Assembly (NCBI GenBank): GCA_030453005.1
Contig: JAKDLE010000258.1
Location: 1-5,320, forward strand
Reading direction: 5' to 3'
Length of the DNA: 5,320 nucleotides
Source of the DNA: Pseudonocardia sp.
Lineage (GTDB): Bacteria > Actinomycetota > Actinomycetes > Mycobacteriales > Pseudonocardiaceae
Shown here: piece by piece, positions 1 through 5,320 of the stretch
Position numbering within the stretch: position 1 is the first letter of the stretch
Layout: every line of letters starts with the position of its first letter
Program-made: the position numbers and the translations under genes
The notes under the pieces: generated by a model
Told to the model about the DNA's origin: nothing
The model's input: only the letters and a program-made list of their open reading frames with translations
Database searches by the model: none

Positions 1-9
1 GAGTTTGCC

Positions 10-68
10 GAGGTCGAGGCGTCGACCCGCGGTGGGAGGTCCCCCTCGACCTCCTGCCTGAGGGGGAC
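10..68 (+). repeat. Two overlapping inverted repeats, mutually exclusive as RNA hairpins
   Basis: GAGGTCGAGG (10-19) is the exact reverse complement of CCTCGACCTC (44-53). GTCCCCCTC (39-47) is the exact reverse complement of GAGGGGGAC (60-68), with a 12-base loop. The two pairs share bases 44-47, so RNA carrying this region could form only one of them fully at a time. No T-tract follows the second stem. It could be an attenuator-like leader, a terminator of an upstream gene, a protein-binding site, or a by-product of high GC content. Confidence 0.4.
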
Positions 69-106
69 GCGGGGCCCGGGTGCCGCCCCTAGCGTCGGCG
101 CGAGCC

Positions 107-133
107 ACCGGCCGCCGGGACGTACCGGCCGCC
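107..133. repeat. Pair of 10-base direct repeats upstream of the aldolase gene
   Basis: The sequence ACCGGCCGCC occurs at 107-116 and again at 124-133, with starts 17 bases apart, just before the aldolase ribosome binding site. Two equally oriented copies in a leader can be an operator, but a GC-only core makes chance repetition quite likely in this genome. Confidence 0.3.
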
Positions 134-155
134 AGAGCCCGCACTGGAGGACGCC

Positions 156-1175
156 ATGACCACCGTCGCCACCACCGCGACGAGCTCCCTCGTCGACATC
201 GCCCACGACCTCGTCGGGAGCGGGCGGGGGATCCTGGCCGCGGACGAGAGCATCGGCACGATGTCGACCCGTCTGGAGAAGGCCGGGGTCGAACCCACCG
301 AGACGAACCGGCGGGACTACCGCGAGCTGCTGGTGACCACCGCGGACCTGCGCGAGGGGGTCAGCGGCGTGATCCTCTGCGACGAGACGCTGCGCCAGCG
401 GCTCTCCGACGGTCGGATCTTCCCGCACGCCCTCGACGAGCTGGGCCTGCTGCCCGGGATCAAGGTCGACACCGGTGCCCGACCTCTCGCCGGGTCCGCC
501 GGGGAGACCGTCACCGAGGGCCTCGACGGACTGGACGCACGGCTCGCGGAGTACGCCGAGCTCGGCGCCCGGTTCGCCAAGTGGCGCGCGGTGATCACCA
601 TCGGTGACCGCACCCCGAGCCGATGGGCACTGTGGGCAGGGGCGCACTCGCTAGCCCGCTACGCCCGTTCCTGCCAGGACGCGGGCATCGTGCCGATCGT
701 CGAGCCCGAGGTGCTCATGGACGGCGACCACACGATCTGGCGCTGCGCCCCGGTCACCGCGGCCGCCCTGCGGACCCTGGTCGACGAGCTCACCGTCGCC
801 TGCGTCGATCCGGCCGCCATGGTGCTCAAGCCGAACATGGTGGTGGCCGGGTCGACGTGCCCGCAGCAGGCCTCCCCGCGGGAGACGGCCACCGCCACCG
901 TCGAGGTGCTCGGCGCAGCCCTGCCCGACGACCTCGCAGGCGTCGCCTTCCTCTCCGGCGGGCAGGACCCGGACGTCGCCACGGCGAACCTCGCGGCGCT
1001 GCAGGAGGTCCCCGCACCCTGGCCGCTGACGTTCTCCTTCGGGCGAGCGCTGGTGAGCCCGGCCCTGCAGGCCTGGCGAGGGGATCCGCGGCGCGTCGTC
1101 GACGGCCAGGCCGCGCTGGCCCGCCTGGTCGGTCGCAACGCGGCGGTGCTGCGGACCCCGTCGCGCCGGAGGTGA
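156..1175 (+). CDS. Class I fructose-bisphosphate aldolase
   Basis: This 339-residue cytoplasmic enzyme reversibly cleaves fructose 1,6-bisphosphate to dihydroxyacetone phosphate and glyceraldehyde 3-phosphate in glycolysis and gluconeogenesis, through a lysine Schiff base without metal. The animal/plant-type signature residues are all present: GILAADES (25-32, Asp30), KVD (Lys103), KWR (Lys142, Arg144), VEPEVL (Glu183 and Glu185), LKPNM with the Schiff-base Lys225, FLSGGQ (265-270) and FSFGRAL (Arg297). They correspond in order to rabbit Asp33, Lys107, Lys146/Arg148, Glu187/Glu189, Lys229, Ser271 and Arg303. The protein ends in a basic RRR soon after the barrel, so the flexible C-terminal tail with terminal tyrosine of animal enzymes is absent, as in many bacterial homologues. 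The ATG at 156 is preceded by GGAGG (146-150) with a 5-base spacer. The gene faces the response regulator gene convergently across 31 bases and appears monocistronic within the window. Confidence 0.96.
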   Translation: MTTVATTATSSLVDIAHDLVGSGRGILAADESIGTMSTRLEKAGVEPTETNRRDYRELLVTTADLREGVSGVILCDETLRQRLSDGRIFPHALDELGLLPGIKVDTGARPLAGSAGETVTEGLDGLDARLAEYAELGARFAKWRAVITIGDRTPSRWALWAGAHSLARYARSCQDAGIVPIVEPEVLMDGDHTIWRCAPVTAAALRTLVDELTVACVDPAAMVLKPNMVVAGSTCPQQASPRETATATVEVLGAALPDDLAGVAFLSGGQDPDVATANLAALQEVPAPWPLTFSFGRALVSPALQAWRGDPRRVVDGQAALARLVGRNAAVLRTPSRRR

Positions 1176-1206
1176 CCGGGGCGGCCGCGGCCGGCGGGGG
1201 GTGGGC
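1176..1206. other. Convergent intergenic gap between aldolase and response regulator
   Basis: This 31-base stretch lies between two stop codons facing each other. It contains the self-complementary GGCCGCGGCC (1183-1192) followed by a G-run, but no separate stem, loop and T-tract. It may be a weak bidirectional termination zone. No clear terminator can be named. Confidence 0.3.
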
Positions 1207-1860
1207 TCAGCGGAACAGGCCCTCGCGCAGCGCCACCGCCACCGCGGCGGCCCGATCGGGTGCCTCGAGCTTGCGGTACACGGCGCGGACGTGGCTCTTG
1301 ACCGTCTCCTCGCCGACGACCAGGCGTCCGGCGATCGCCCCGTTGCTCAGCCCCGCGACGATGAGGGCGAGCACCTCGCTCTCGCGCTGGGTCAGCCCGA
1401 GGCGCGCACCCGGCCAGAACTCCCCCGCGTCGATGCGGGCGGCCGACGCGGCCACCCGCCCGGCGAGGGCCGCGTCCACGGCGATGTCGCCCGCCTGCAC
1501 CCGGTGCAGCTGGCGGACGAGCTCGTCGCCGTCGATCTTCTTGAGCAGGTAGCCGCGCGCCCCGGCCCGCAGCGCCTGGAAGAGGTACTGCTCGTCGTCG
1601 TAGACGGTGAGCATCACGACGCGCCGGCCCGGATCGCGCGCCAGCAGCGTCCGGCACAAGTCCAGTCCGCTGCGGTGGCCCAGTCGCACGTCGGAGACCA
1701 CGATGTCGGGGTCCAGGTCGGCCGTGGCCCGCACACCGGCGTCGGCGTCGGCGGCCTCGCCCACCACGCGCACGTCCAGCCCGGCCAACATCGCCTTGAG
1801 CCCGGTCCGGACCATCTCGTGATCGTCGACGAGCACGATGCGCAACGGACGGATGGTCAT
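1207..1860 (-). CDS. NarL/FixJ-family two-component response regulator
   Basis: This 217-residue cytoplasmic transcription factor has an N-terminal receiver domain (about 6-120) and a C-terminal LuxR-type helix-turn-helix (about 155-215). Receiver residues are intact: acidic pair Asp12/Asp13, phosphoacceptor Asp57 in VVSDVRL, Thr85, Tyr104 and Lys107 in GYLLKK. The output domain shows LTQRESEVLALIVAGLSNGAIA and then GEETVKSHVRAVYRKLEA, the usual GerE/LuxR pattern with recognition-helix residues TVKSHV (187-191 and onward). Length is typical for the family. The ATG at 1860 is chosen because the receiver beta-1 strand (RIVLVDDH) begins seven residues later, as is normal. An in-frame GTG at 2070 would add 70 residues with no recognisable domain. 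There is no good Shine-Dalgarno before the ATG, but a -10 element six bases upstream suggests a leaderless mRNA. No cognate histidine kinase lies in the window, and the regulated genes are unknown. Confidence 0.94.
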   Translation of the reverse strand: MTIRPLRIVLVDDHEMVRTGLKAMLAGLDVRVVGEAADADAGVRATADLDPDIVVSDVRLGHRSGLDLCRTLLARDPGRRVVMLTVYDDEQYLFQALRAGARGYLLKKIDGDELVRQLHRVQAGDIAVDAALAGRVAASAARIDAGEFWPGARLGLTQRESEVLALIVAGLSNGAIAGRLVVGEETVKSHVRAVYRKLEAPDRAAAVAVALREGLFR

Positions 1861-1866
1861 CGCCCG

Positions 1867-1872
1867 ATGGTA
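1867..1872 (-). promoter_or_regulatory. Probable -10 element giving a leaderless response regulator mRNA
   Basis: Read on the minus strand, TACCAT (TANNNT, the actinobacterial housekeeping -10 pattern) is followed by exactly six bases and then the ATG at 1860. The expected transcription start is therefore the A of the start codon. The lack of a convincing Shine-Dalgarno before the gene fits this. No TTGAC-like -35 is seen 16-19 bases upstream, where an inverted repeat lies instead. Confidence 0.45.
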
Positions 1873-1876
1873 GTCG

Positions 1877-1913
1877 CCGCTGGTCCGCAGGAGACGCTGC
1901 TGCGCACCAGCGG
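1877..1913 (-). promoter_or_regulatory. 37-bp dyad upstream of the response regulator, candidate operator or terminator
   Basis: CCGCTGGTCCGCAG (1877-1890) and CTGCGCACCAGCGG (1900-1913) are inverted copies of 14 bases with one mismatch, separated by nine bases. If transcription starts at 1860, the dyad spans about -17 to -53, covering the place where a -35 box would be. That fits an operator or activator site. As RNA it would make a strong hairpin about 150 bases after the ABC ATPase stop, so it could instead terminate the importer transcript, although no U-tract follows. Because it is palindromic, both strands encode LLRTSGD here, which is a by-product and not a protein signal. Confidence 0.45.
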
Positions 1914-2062
1914 GGACAAGGCACGCTGGCCGCGGTGCGGCGGCCGCGGCCCGAAGGACGGCGCCGGGGACACCGCTTCGTGGGACCCCCGGCACGACTA
2001 CCGGGGCTCCCGTCCGGACATCGGTCACCACGAGGCCGCTGAGCTCGACGGCGGTGGGTTCC

Positions 2063-3211
2063 TCACGCACGGACGTCCTCGTCCTCGGTGGTCGGGGCGG
2101 TGGCGGCCACCGGCGCGGCGGCCGCCGGCGTGGCGGCCGCAGTCGTGTCGGCCCCAGTCGTGTCTGTCGCAGCCGTGTCGGGCAGCACCCTCAGCGCGGA
2201 CGGCGGCAGCTGGAGGGGGATCCGGTCCCCGGGCTCGACCGGGACGGCGGGGGCGACGGTGGCGGTGAGCCCGATCCCGCCCGCGGTGGTCACGACCGTG
2301 CGGTGGGTCCCAGCGAACCGGGCCTCGCGCACCGTGGCCGGCACGGTGTTGGGGGCGCCGTCGGCGCCGAGGATCCGCAGCGACTCCGGGCGGACCACGA
2401 GCACGCCGGGTCCGTCGGGGGCGGGGACGCCCAGGCGCAGCTCACCGAGCGGGCACGCGAACGACGAACCGGTCACCGTGCCGCGCACCTCGTTGACTCC
2501 GCCGAAGAACCGCGCCGCCGACAGCGTCGGCGGGTCGGCGTAGAAGCTCGACGGCGGGCCGACGGCCTCGATGCGCCCGTCGAGCATCAGCGCGACGTCG
2601 TCGGCGAGGTCGACGGCCTCCTGCTGGTCGTGGGTCACGAACACCATGGTGGTCGACAGCTCCCGCTGCAGCCTGCGCACCAGCTCCCGCATCCGCAGGC
2701 GCAGTTCGGCGTCGAGCGCGGAGAACGGCTCGTCGAGCAGCAGCACCCGCGGGTCGAGCACCAACGCCCGCGCGAGGGCGACCCGCTGCTCCTGTCCACC
2801 GGAGAGCTCCCCGACGCGGCGACCGGCGACGTCGGGGAGCCCGACCAGATCGAGCATCGCCCGCGCCCGCGACCGCCGGGCCGCCCGCGGGACCCCGCGC
2901 ATCCGCAGCCCGAAGGCCACGTTGTCGCCGACCGTGAGGTGACCGAACAGCAGCGGCTTCTGGAAGACCATGCCGACCGGGCGACGCTCGGCGGGCAGCC
3001 CGAGCACCGGGGCGCCGTCGATCCGCACCTCCCCCGCGCCTGCGGTGAGCAGCCCGGCGACGACCTTCAGCACCGTGGTCTTTCCGCAGCCCGACGGGCC
3101 GAGCAGCGCGGTGAGGGTGCCGCCGGGCACCCGCAGGTCCACCCCGTCGACGACCGGGACACCCCGGTTGTAGGCCACCCGCAGACCGGTGACGGCCAGC
3201 TCCCCGCTCAC
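2063..3211 (-). CDS. ABC importer ATP-binding protein with TOBE-like C-terminal region
   Basis: This 382-residue cytoplasmic ATPase should power the adjacent permeases. The nucleotide-binding domain (about 4-235) has Walker A GPSGCGKTT (38-46), Q-loop Gln84 in MVFQKP, signature LSGGQEQRVALARAL (136-150), Walker B VLLLDEP (156-162, Glu161), D-loop SALD (164-167) and switch His194 in VTHDQQEA. Residues about 240-343 form a TOBE-like regulatory or substrate-responsive region (LVVRPESLRI at 271-280), as in PotA/FbpC/MalK-type importers. A further 39-residue low-complexity Ala/Thr/Asp tail (344-382) contains three DTxxx pentapeptides and is unusual. The GTG at 3211 follows the permease 2 stop by 13 bases and has GGAG at 3216-3219 four bases upstream. 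No better start lies between it and the first conserved strand. It is the last clear gene of the importer operon. E. coli YnjD, the ATPase of the most similar-looking system, is much shorter and lacks the C-terminal extension. Confidence 0.93.
   Translation of the reverse strand: MSGELAVTGLRVAYNRGVPVVDGVDLRVPGGTLTALLGPSGCGKTTVLKVVAGLLTAGAGEVRIDGAPVLGLPAERRPVGMVFQKPLLFGHLTVGDNVAFGLRMRGVPRAARRSRARAMLDLVGLPDVAGRRVGELSGGQEQRVALARALVLDPRVLLLDEPFSALDAELRLRMRELVRRLQRELSTTMVFVTHDQQEAVDLADDVALMLDGRIEAVGPPSSFYADPPTLSAARFFGGVNEVRGTVTGSSFACPLGELRLGVPAPDGPGVLVVRPESLRILGADGAPNTVPATVREARFAGTHRTVVTTAGGIGLTATVAPAVPVEPGDRIPLQLPPSALRVLPDTAATDTTGADTTAAATPAAAAPVAATAPTTEDEDVRA
2140..2184 (-). repeat. Three tandem 15-bp repeats coding for DTxxx in the ATPase tail
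   Basis: On the plus strand CAGTCGTGTC begins at 2140 and 2155, and CAGCCGTGTC at 2170, giving an exact 15-base period. In the ATPase frame the units encode DTAAT, DTTGA and DTTAA (residues 345-359). The period is a multiple of three, so copy number can change without breaking the frame. This is a candidate length-variable linker at the C-terminus. Confidence 0.6.
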
Positions 3212-3224
3212 AGCGCTCCGACCA

Positions 3225-4028
3225 TCACAGCCGACCGAACCCGACCGTGGCCGCCGTGGGCCCGGTGAGGAACCGCGCGGTGAGGCCGACCAGCAGCACC
3301 GGCGGCACCGCGATCACCAGCGACAGCGCCGCCGCGGCCGTGAGGTCGGCGGACCCGATCGCGGCGAACAGCAGCAGCGGCAGGGTCTGCACGGTGCCCC
3401 CTCCGATCAGCAGGGTGAGGATGTACTCGCTCCAGGAGATCAGGAACGCGAACAGGGCGGCCACCGCGAGGCCCGGCGCGACGGCGGGCAGGGTCACGTG
3501 CACCAACCGGCGCACTGGCCCGGCCCCGAGTACCCGGCCCGCGTCCTCCACACCCGCGTCGAGGCCCGCGAAGGACGCCGACATCACCAGGCTGACGTAG
3601 GGGACGGTCGGGATCAGCTGCACCAGCACCACTCCGGCGACGGTGTCGGCGAGGCCGTAGCGGATGAGGAACACCTGGATGCCGAGCGTGACCGCGAGCG
3701 TCGGCACGATCACCGGGGCCAACAGCAGCAGCTGCACGGCCCGCCTGCCGGGGAACGTGTGGCAGCCGAGCGCGCGACCGGCGGCGGCGCCGATGACCGT
3801 GGCGAGGGCCGCCACGGTCAGCGCGATCAGCAGCGAGGTGCCCAGCGCCGCGCGCACCGCGGGGTCGCCGAGCAGGGCCAGGCCGCGGCCGGAGAGCTCC
3901 GGGGTCAGCGCGGGGTAGCGGAACTCCCCGGCCACCGCCCACAGCAGCAGCGGCACCAGCGGCACCAGCAGCGCGGCCGCGAGCAGACCCGCCCCCGCGG
4001 CGCGTCGACCCGACGCGGCCCGGCTCAC
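3225..4028 (-). CDS. ABC importer permease subunit (second of pair)
   Basis: This 267-residue inner-membrane protein has about six hydrophobic segments (roughly 13-34, 62-86, 98-120, 131-150, 186-207 and 230-250). It carries the binding-protein-dependent permease EAA loop at 161-186 (EDAGRVLGAG, then LP at 180-181), which docks onto the ATPase. It should pair with permease 1 as a heterodimeric channel. A Leu-Val-Pro duplication in the first membrane segment (LVPLVP, 21-26) comes from a 9-base tandem repeat at 3951-3968. The GTG at 4028 overlaps the permease 1 stop as GTGA, indicating translational coupling, and the ATPase starts 13 bases after its stop. The substrate cannot be inferred. Permeases of the PotC/CysW type look similar, so family placement rests mainly on neighbours. 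Confidence 0.92.
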   Translation of the reverse strand: MSRAASGRRAAGAGLLAAALLVPLVPLLLWAVAGEFRYPALTPELSGRGLALLGDPAVRAALGTSLLIALTVAALATVIGAAAGRALGCHTFPGRRAVQLLLLAPVIVPTLAVTLGIQVFLIRYGLADTVAGVVLVQLIPTVPYVSLVMSASFAGLDAGVEDAGRVLGAGPVRRLVHVTLPAVAPGLAVAALFAFLISWSEYILTLLIGGGTVQTLPLLLFAAIGSADLTAAAALSLVIAVPPVLLVGLTARFLTGPTAATVGFGRL

Positions 4029-4924
4029 CCCCGCAACCGCTCACTCAACGACAGGTACGCCACGGCGCACGCCCCGACCAGCACCGCCGTGACCACCGCG
4101 ATGGCCATCGCGAGCGGCCGCGCGGCGAGGTCGGGGTCGCGGAACTGCTGGTAGGCCACGACCGGGAGGGTGGCGGGGAAGGGCCTGCCGAGCAGGAACG
4201 GCACCTCGTAGGAGCCGAGGGTGAACGCGAGGACCAGCACGGACGCGGCGGCCACCGCGGGAGCCAGCACCGGCAGCAGCACGTGCCGCAGCCGCTGCGC
4301 CGCGCTCGCGCCGAGTGCGCGGGCGGCGTCCTCGAGCTCCGCGACCCCGGACGACAGCGCGGCCAGCACCACGACCGCCACGAAGGGCGCCTCCTTCCAC
4401 ACGTAGGAGGCGATGATCCCCCAGCCGAACGCGTCCTGGGTCAGCGCCGGGAAGTCCGCCGGGCCGTCGACCCAGCCGAGCCCGGCCGCGACCCGGGACA
4501 GCGCCCCGCTCTGCGCGAGCAGCAGGATCATGGCCAGCGCGGCGACGGCGTGCGGCAGCGGCAGCGTCACCTGCAGCAGCGCCGCGAACCCCCGCCGGGT
4601 CCGGCCCAGCGACCGCACGAGCAGCGCCGCGGCCACCCCGAGCACCGCGGCGGCCGCGGTCGACACCAGCGCGACGCGCAGCGTGATCCCGACCGACGCG
4701 CGCACCGCGGGGTCGGCCCACAGGGCGCGGTAGGCGTCGAGCGAGAGGTCGCGGGCGGGCGGATAAGGCTGGTAACCGACGCTCTGGGCGACGGCCTGGA
4801 CGAACCCGCCGCCGAACAGCACGACGACCACGCCCAGTGCCGGGGCGAGCAGCAGCGCGACCCGCAGCCCACGGGGCACCCGTGCGGGCCGGGTCGCGGG
4901 CCGGAGCTCGCGGGTGACGGTCAC
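4025..4924 (-). CDS. ABC importer permease subunit (first of pair), YnjC N-half-like
   Basis: This 299-residue inner-membrane protein has a short basic N-terminus, about six hydrophobic segments (roughly 21-45, 82-104, 114-137, 167-189, 222-245 and 270-293) and an EAA loop at 196-218 (ELEDAARALGAS, then LP at 217-218). From memory, LPLPHAVAALAM (121-132), WKEAPFV (176-182) and the FRDPDL region (261-266) resemble the N-terminal half of YnjC-type permeases. The GTG at 4924 is preferred because its GTGA overlaps the binding-protein stop by four bases, the same architecture as the next junction, and GAGG lies about ten bases upstream. An in-frame GTG at 4948 would add eight residues. It should form the channel with permease 2. 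A general PotB/CysU-type permease is the alternative family reading. Confidence 0.9.
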   Translation of the reverse strand: MTVTRELRPATRPARVPRGLRVALLLAPALGVVVVLFGGGFVQAVAQSVGYQPYPPARDLSLDAYRALWADPAVRASVGITLRVALVSTAAAAVLGVAAALLVRSLGRTRRGFAALLQVTLPLPHAVAALAMILLLAQSGALSRVAAGLGWVDGPADFPALTQDAFGWGIIASYVWKEAPFVAVVVLAALSSGVAELEDAARALGASAAQRLRHVLLPVLAPAVAAASVLVLAFTLGSYEVPFLLGRPFPATLPVVAYQQFRDPDLAARPLAMAIAVVTAVLVGACAVAYLSLSERLRG

Positions 4925-5320
4925 CGCTGCAGCACCTCGGCGGTCCACCCGTCCTCCACGGCCGTGGCGTAGCCGGAGTGGAGCTCGGGCAGGGTGCGCG
5001 CGGTGAGCTCGTCGAGCGGCAGGACCGACTCGCCGAGGTCCACGGCGTCGAACGCGGCCCGCACGTCGGCCGGTACCCGGTCCAGCTCGATGACCGGGTA
5101 GATCCCGCCGTCGGCGAAGAACCGCAGCTGCGTCTGCGGGTCCTGCAGCAGGTTCGCCAGCACGAGCGCGGCGGCCCGGTCGGCCGCGTCGGCGGGGATC
5201 GCGAGGAAGCTGGTGTTGGCGATGTTGCCCGGGCTCGGCACGGCGGTCCGGGTGGTGGCCGGGAAGACGCCGTCGGCCACCTTCGCCGCCACGGTGCCGG
5301 GGCCGTAGGTGAAGTAGGCG
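4921..5320 (-). CDS. ABC transporter substrate-binding protein, YnjB-like (C-terminal part only)
   Basis: Only the last 132 residues are visible, and the gene continues past the window edge, so a signal peptide or lipobox cannot be checked. The extracellular protein should capture the substrate and deliver it to the two permeases. The pattern VADGVFPATTRTAV, then GNIANTSFLAIPADA, then ALVLANLLQDPQTQ, and a tail with LPLDEL, PELHSGY and W near the end matches my memory of the YnjB family (COG4134), including the near-invariant I-x-NT-x-F-x-AIP segment. E. coli YnjBCD has no established substrate, so none is assigned here. Its TGA overlaps the permease 1 GTG as GTGA. Generic extracellular solute-binding proteins of the spermidine/iron class are the fallback reading. 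The in-frame GTG at 5292 is internal and not a start, because conserved-looking sequence (AYFTYGPGT) continues upstream to the window edge. Confidence 0.85.
   Translation of the reverse strand, partial: AYFTYGPGTVAAKVADGVFPATTRTAVPSPGNIANTSFLAIPADAADRAAALVLANLLQDPQTQLRFFADGGIYPVIELDRVPADVRAAFDAVDLGESVLPLDELTARTLPELHSGYATAVEDGWTAEVLQR

Larger units (their letters stand above)
1..155. other. Leader region upstream of the aldolase gene
   Basis: No complete gene fits here. The stretch holds two overlapping inverted repeats (10-19 with 44-53, and 39-47 with 60-68) and a 10-base direct repeat (107-116 and 124-133). A possible actinobacterial -10 element, TAGCGT, lies at 90-95 without a recognisable -35. 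On the plus strand the frame ending at TAG 90-92 has G/C-rich third positions from about base 18, so the first 90 bases could be the 3' tail of an upstream gene whose body lies outside the window. That is only a possibility. The aldolase Shine-Dalgarno sequence GGAGG is at 146-150. Confidence 0.45.
1861..2070 (-). pseudogene. Short codon-like reading frame after the ATPase gene, possible gene remnant
   Basis: A GTG at 2070 overlaps the end of the ATPase gene by eight bases and sits six bases after GAGG (2077-2080), a good ribosome binding site. It opens a frame beginning MREEPTAVELSGLVVTDVRT that runs without a stop into the response regulator gene in the same frame. The first 28 or so codons have strongly G/C-biased third positions and a plausible beta-strand pattern. 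From about codon 30 the bias weakens and the product becomes Ala/Pro-rich. It may be the stub of a fifth importer-operon gene whose remainder was lost, a 70-residue N-terminal extension of the regulator, or chance. I do not recognise the family. Confidence 0.25.

Noticed and set aside
3..92. Upstream gene tail on the plus strand ending at TAG 90-92
   Set aside because: Third-position bias is suggestive from about base 18, but with under 30 codons and no recognisable residues it cannot be called a gene. It also overlaps the inverted repeats.
1176..1206. Bidirectional terminator between the convergent genes
   Set aside because: Only a loopless GC palindrome is visible, with no proper stem-loop and no T-tract, so it is described as a gap and not called a terminator.
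659..1924. A 421-residue open frame on the minus strand spanning the aldolase and the regulator
   Set aside because: It runs antisense to the aldolase and out of frame with the regulator. Its product is Arg/Gly/Ala-rich low complexity, as expected of a shadow frame in very GC-rich coding DNA.
1861..2070. Starting the response regulator at GTG 2070 to give 287 residues
   Set aside because: The extra 70 residues form no known domain and lose coding bias. The receiver fold begins normally after the ATG at 1860, which also has a matching -10 element. Kept as a remnant candidate only.
1201..2268. A 355-residue open frame on the plus strand opposite the regulator
   Set aside because: It covers a well-supported regulator gene and part of the ATPase on the other strand and shows no protein family features.
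2054..3268. A 404-residue open frame on the plus strand opposite the ATPase gene
   Set aside because: The product is rich in Arg, Gly, His and Gln with no domain pattern, and the opposite strand encodes an ATPase with every conserved motif.
3951..3968. Nine-base tandem duplication CGGCACCAG
   Set aside because: It only duplicates Leu-Val-Pro in a membrane segment of permease 2. Such short repeats are common in GC-rich hydrophobic coding sequence.
3189..4154. A 321-residue Gln/Arg-rich open frame on the plus strand opposite permease 2
   Set aside because: It mirrors the Leu/Ala-rich membrane segments of the permease read from the other strand. It has no recognisable domain or credible context.
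4924..4948. Starting permease 1 at GTG 4948
   Set aside because: The GTG at 4924 gives the same 4-base GTGA overlap seen at the next junction and has a usable ribosome binding site. The extra eight residues add nothing recognisable.

Overview
This 5.3 kb window is very GC-rich on both strands. Its genes use G or C at almost every third codon position, and GTG start codons are common. This suggests a high-GC actinomycete chromosome. A Pseudonocardiales-type organism would fit, but nothing here fixes the genus. No mobile element, CRISPR array, tRNA or rRNA is visible.

Layout. (1) Positions 1-155 are a non-coding or gene-tail leader with overlapping inverted repeats and a short direct repeat. 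(2) 156-1175 (+) is a complete class I (Schiff-base) fructose-bisphosphate aldolase with all expected active-site residues. (3) After a 31-bp convergent gap, 1207-1860 (-) is a complete NarL/FixJ-type response regulator. It has its own probable promoter, apparently giving a leaderless mRNA, and a near-perfect 37-bp dyad just upstream. (4) 1861-2062 separates the regulator from an ABC importer operon on the same strand and contains a short codon-like remnant with a good ribosome binding site. (5) 2063-5320 (-) is the importer operon. In transcription order it holds a substrate-binding protein (5' end outside the window), permease 1, permease 2 and an ATPase with a TOBE-like C-terminal region.

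The importer genes are tightly packed. Both the SBP/permease 1 and permease 1/permease 2 junctions are 4-base GTGA overlaps, and the ATPase follows after 13 bases, so they almost certainly form one transcript and one complex. The visible tail of the binding protein and permease 1 resemble the uncharacterised YnjBCD family (COG4134 for the binding protein). Here the permease is split into two genes, and the ATPase is the longer PotA/FbpC-like type. The substrate cannot be read from the sequence. The response regulator has no histidine kinase in the window and need not control either neighbour.

Nothing here is clearly a new system. The points most worth a second look are the regulator promoter and dyad, the odd composition of the importer (YnjB/YnjC-like parts with a TOBE-type ATPase), and the remnant reading frame at the end of the importer operon.
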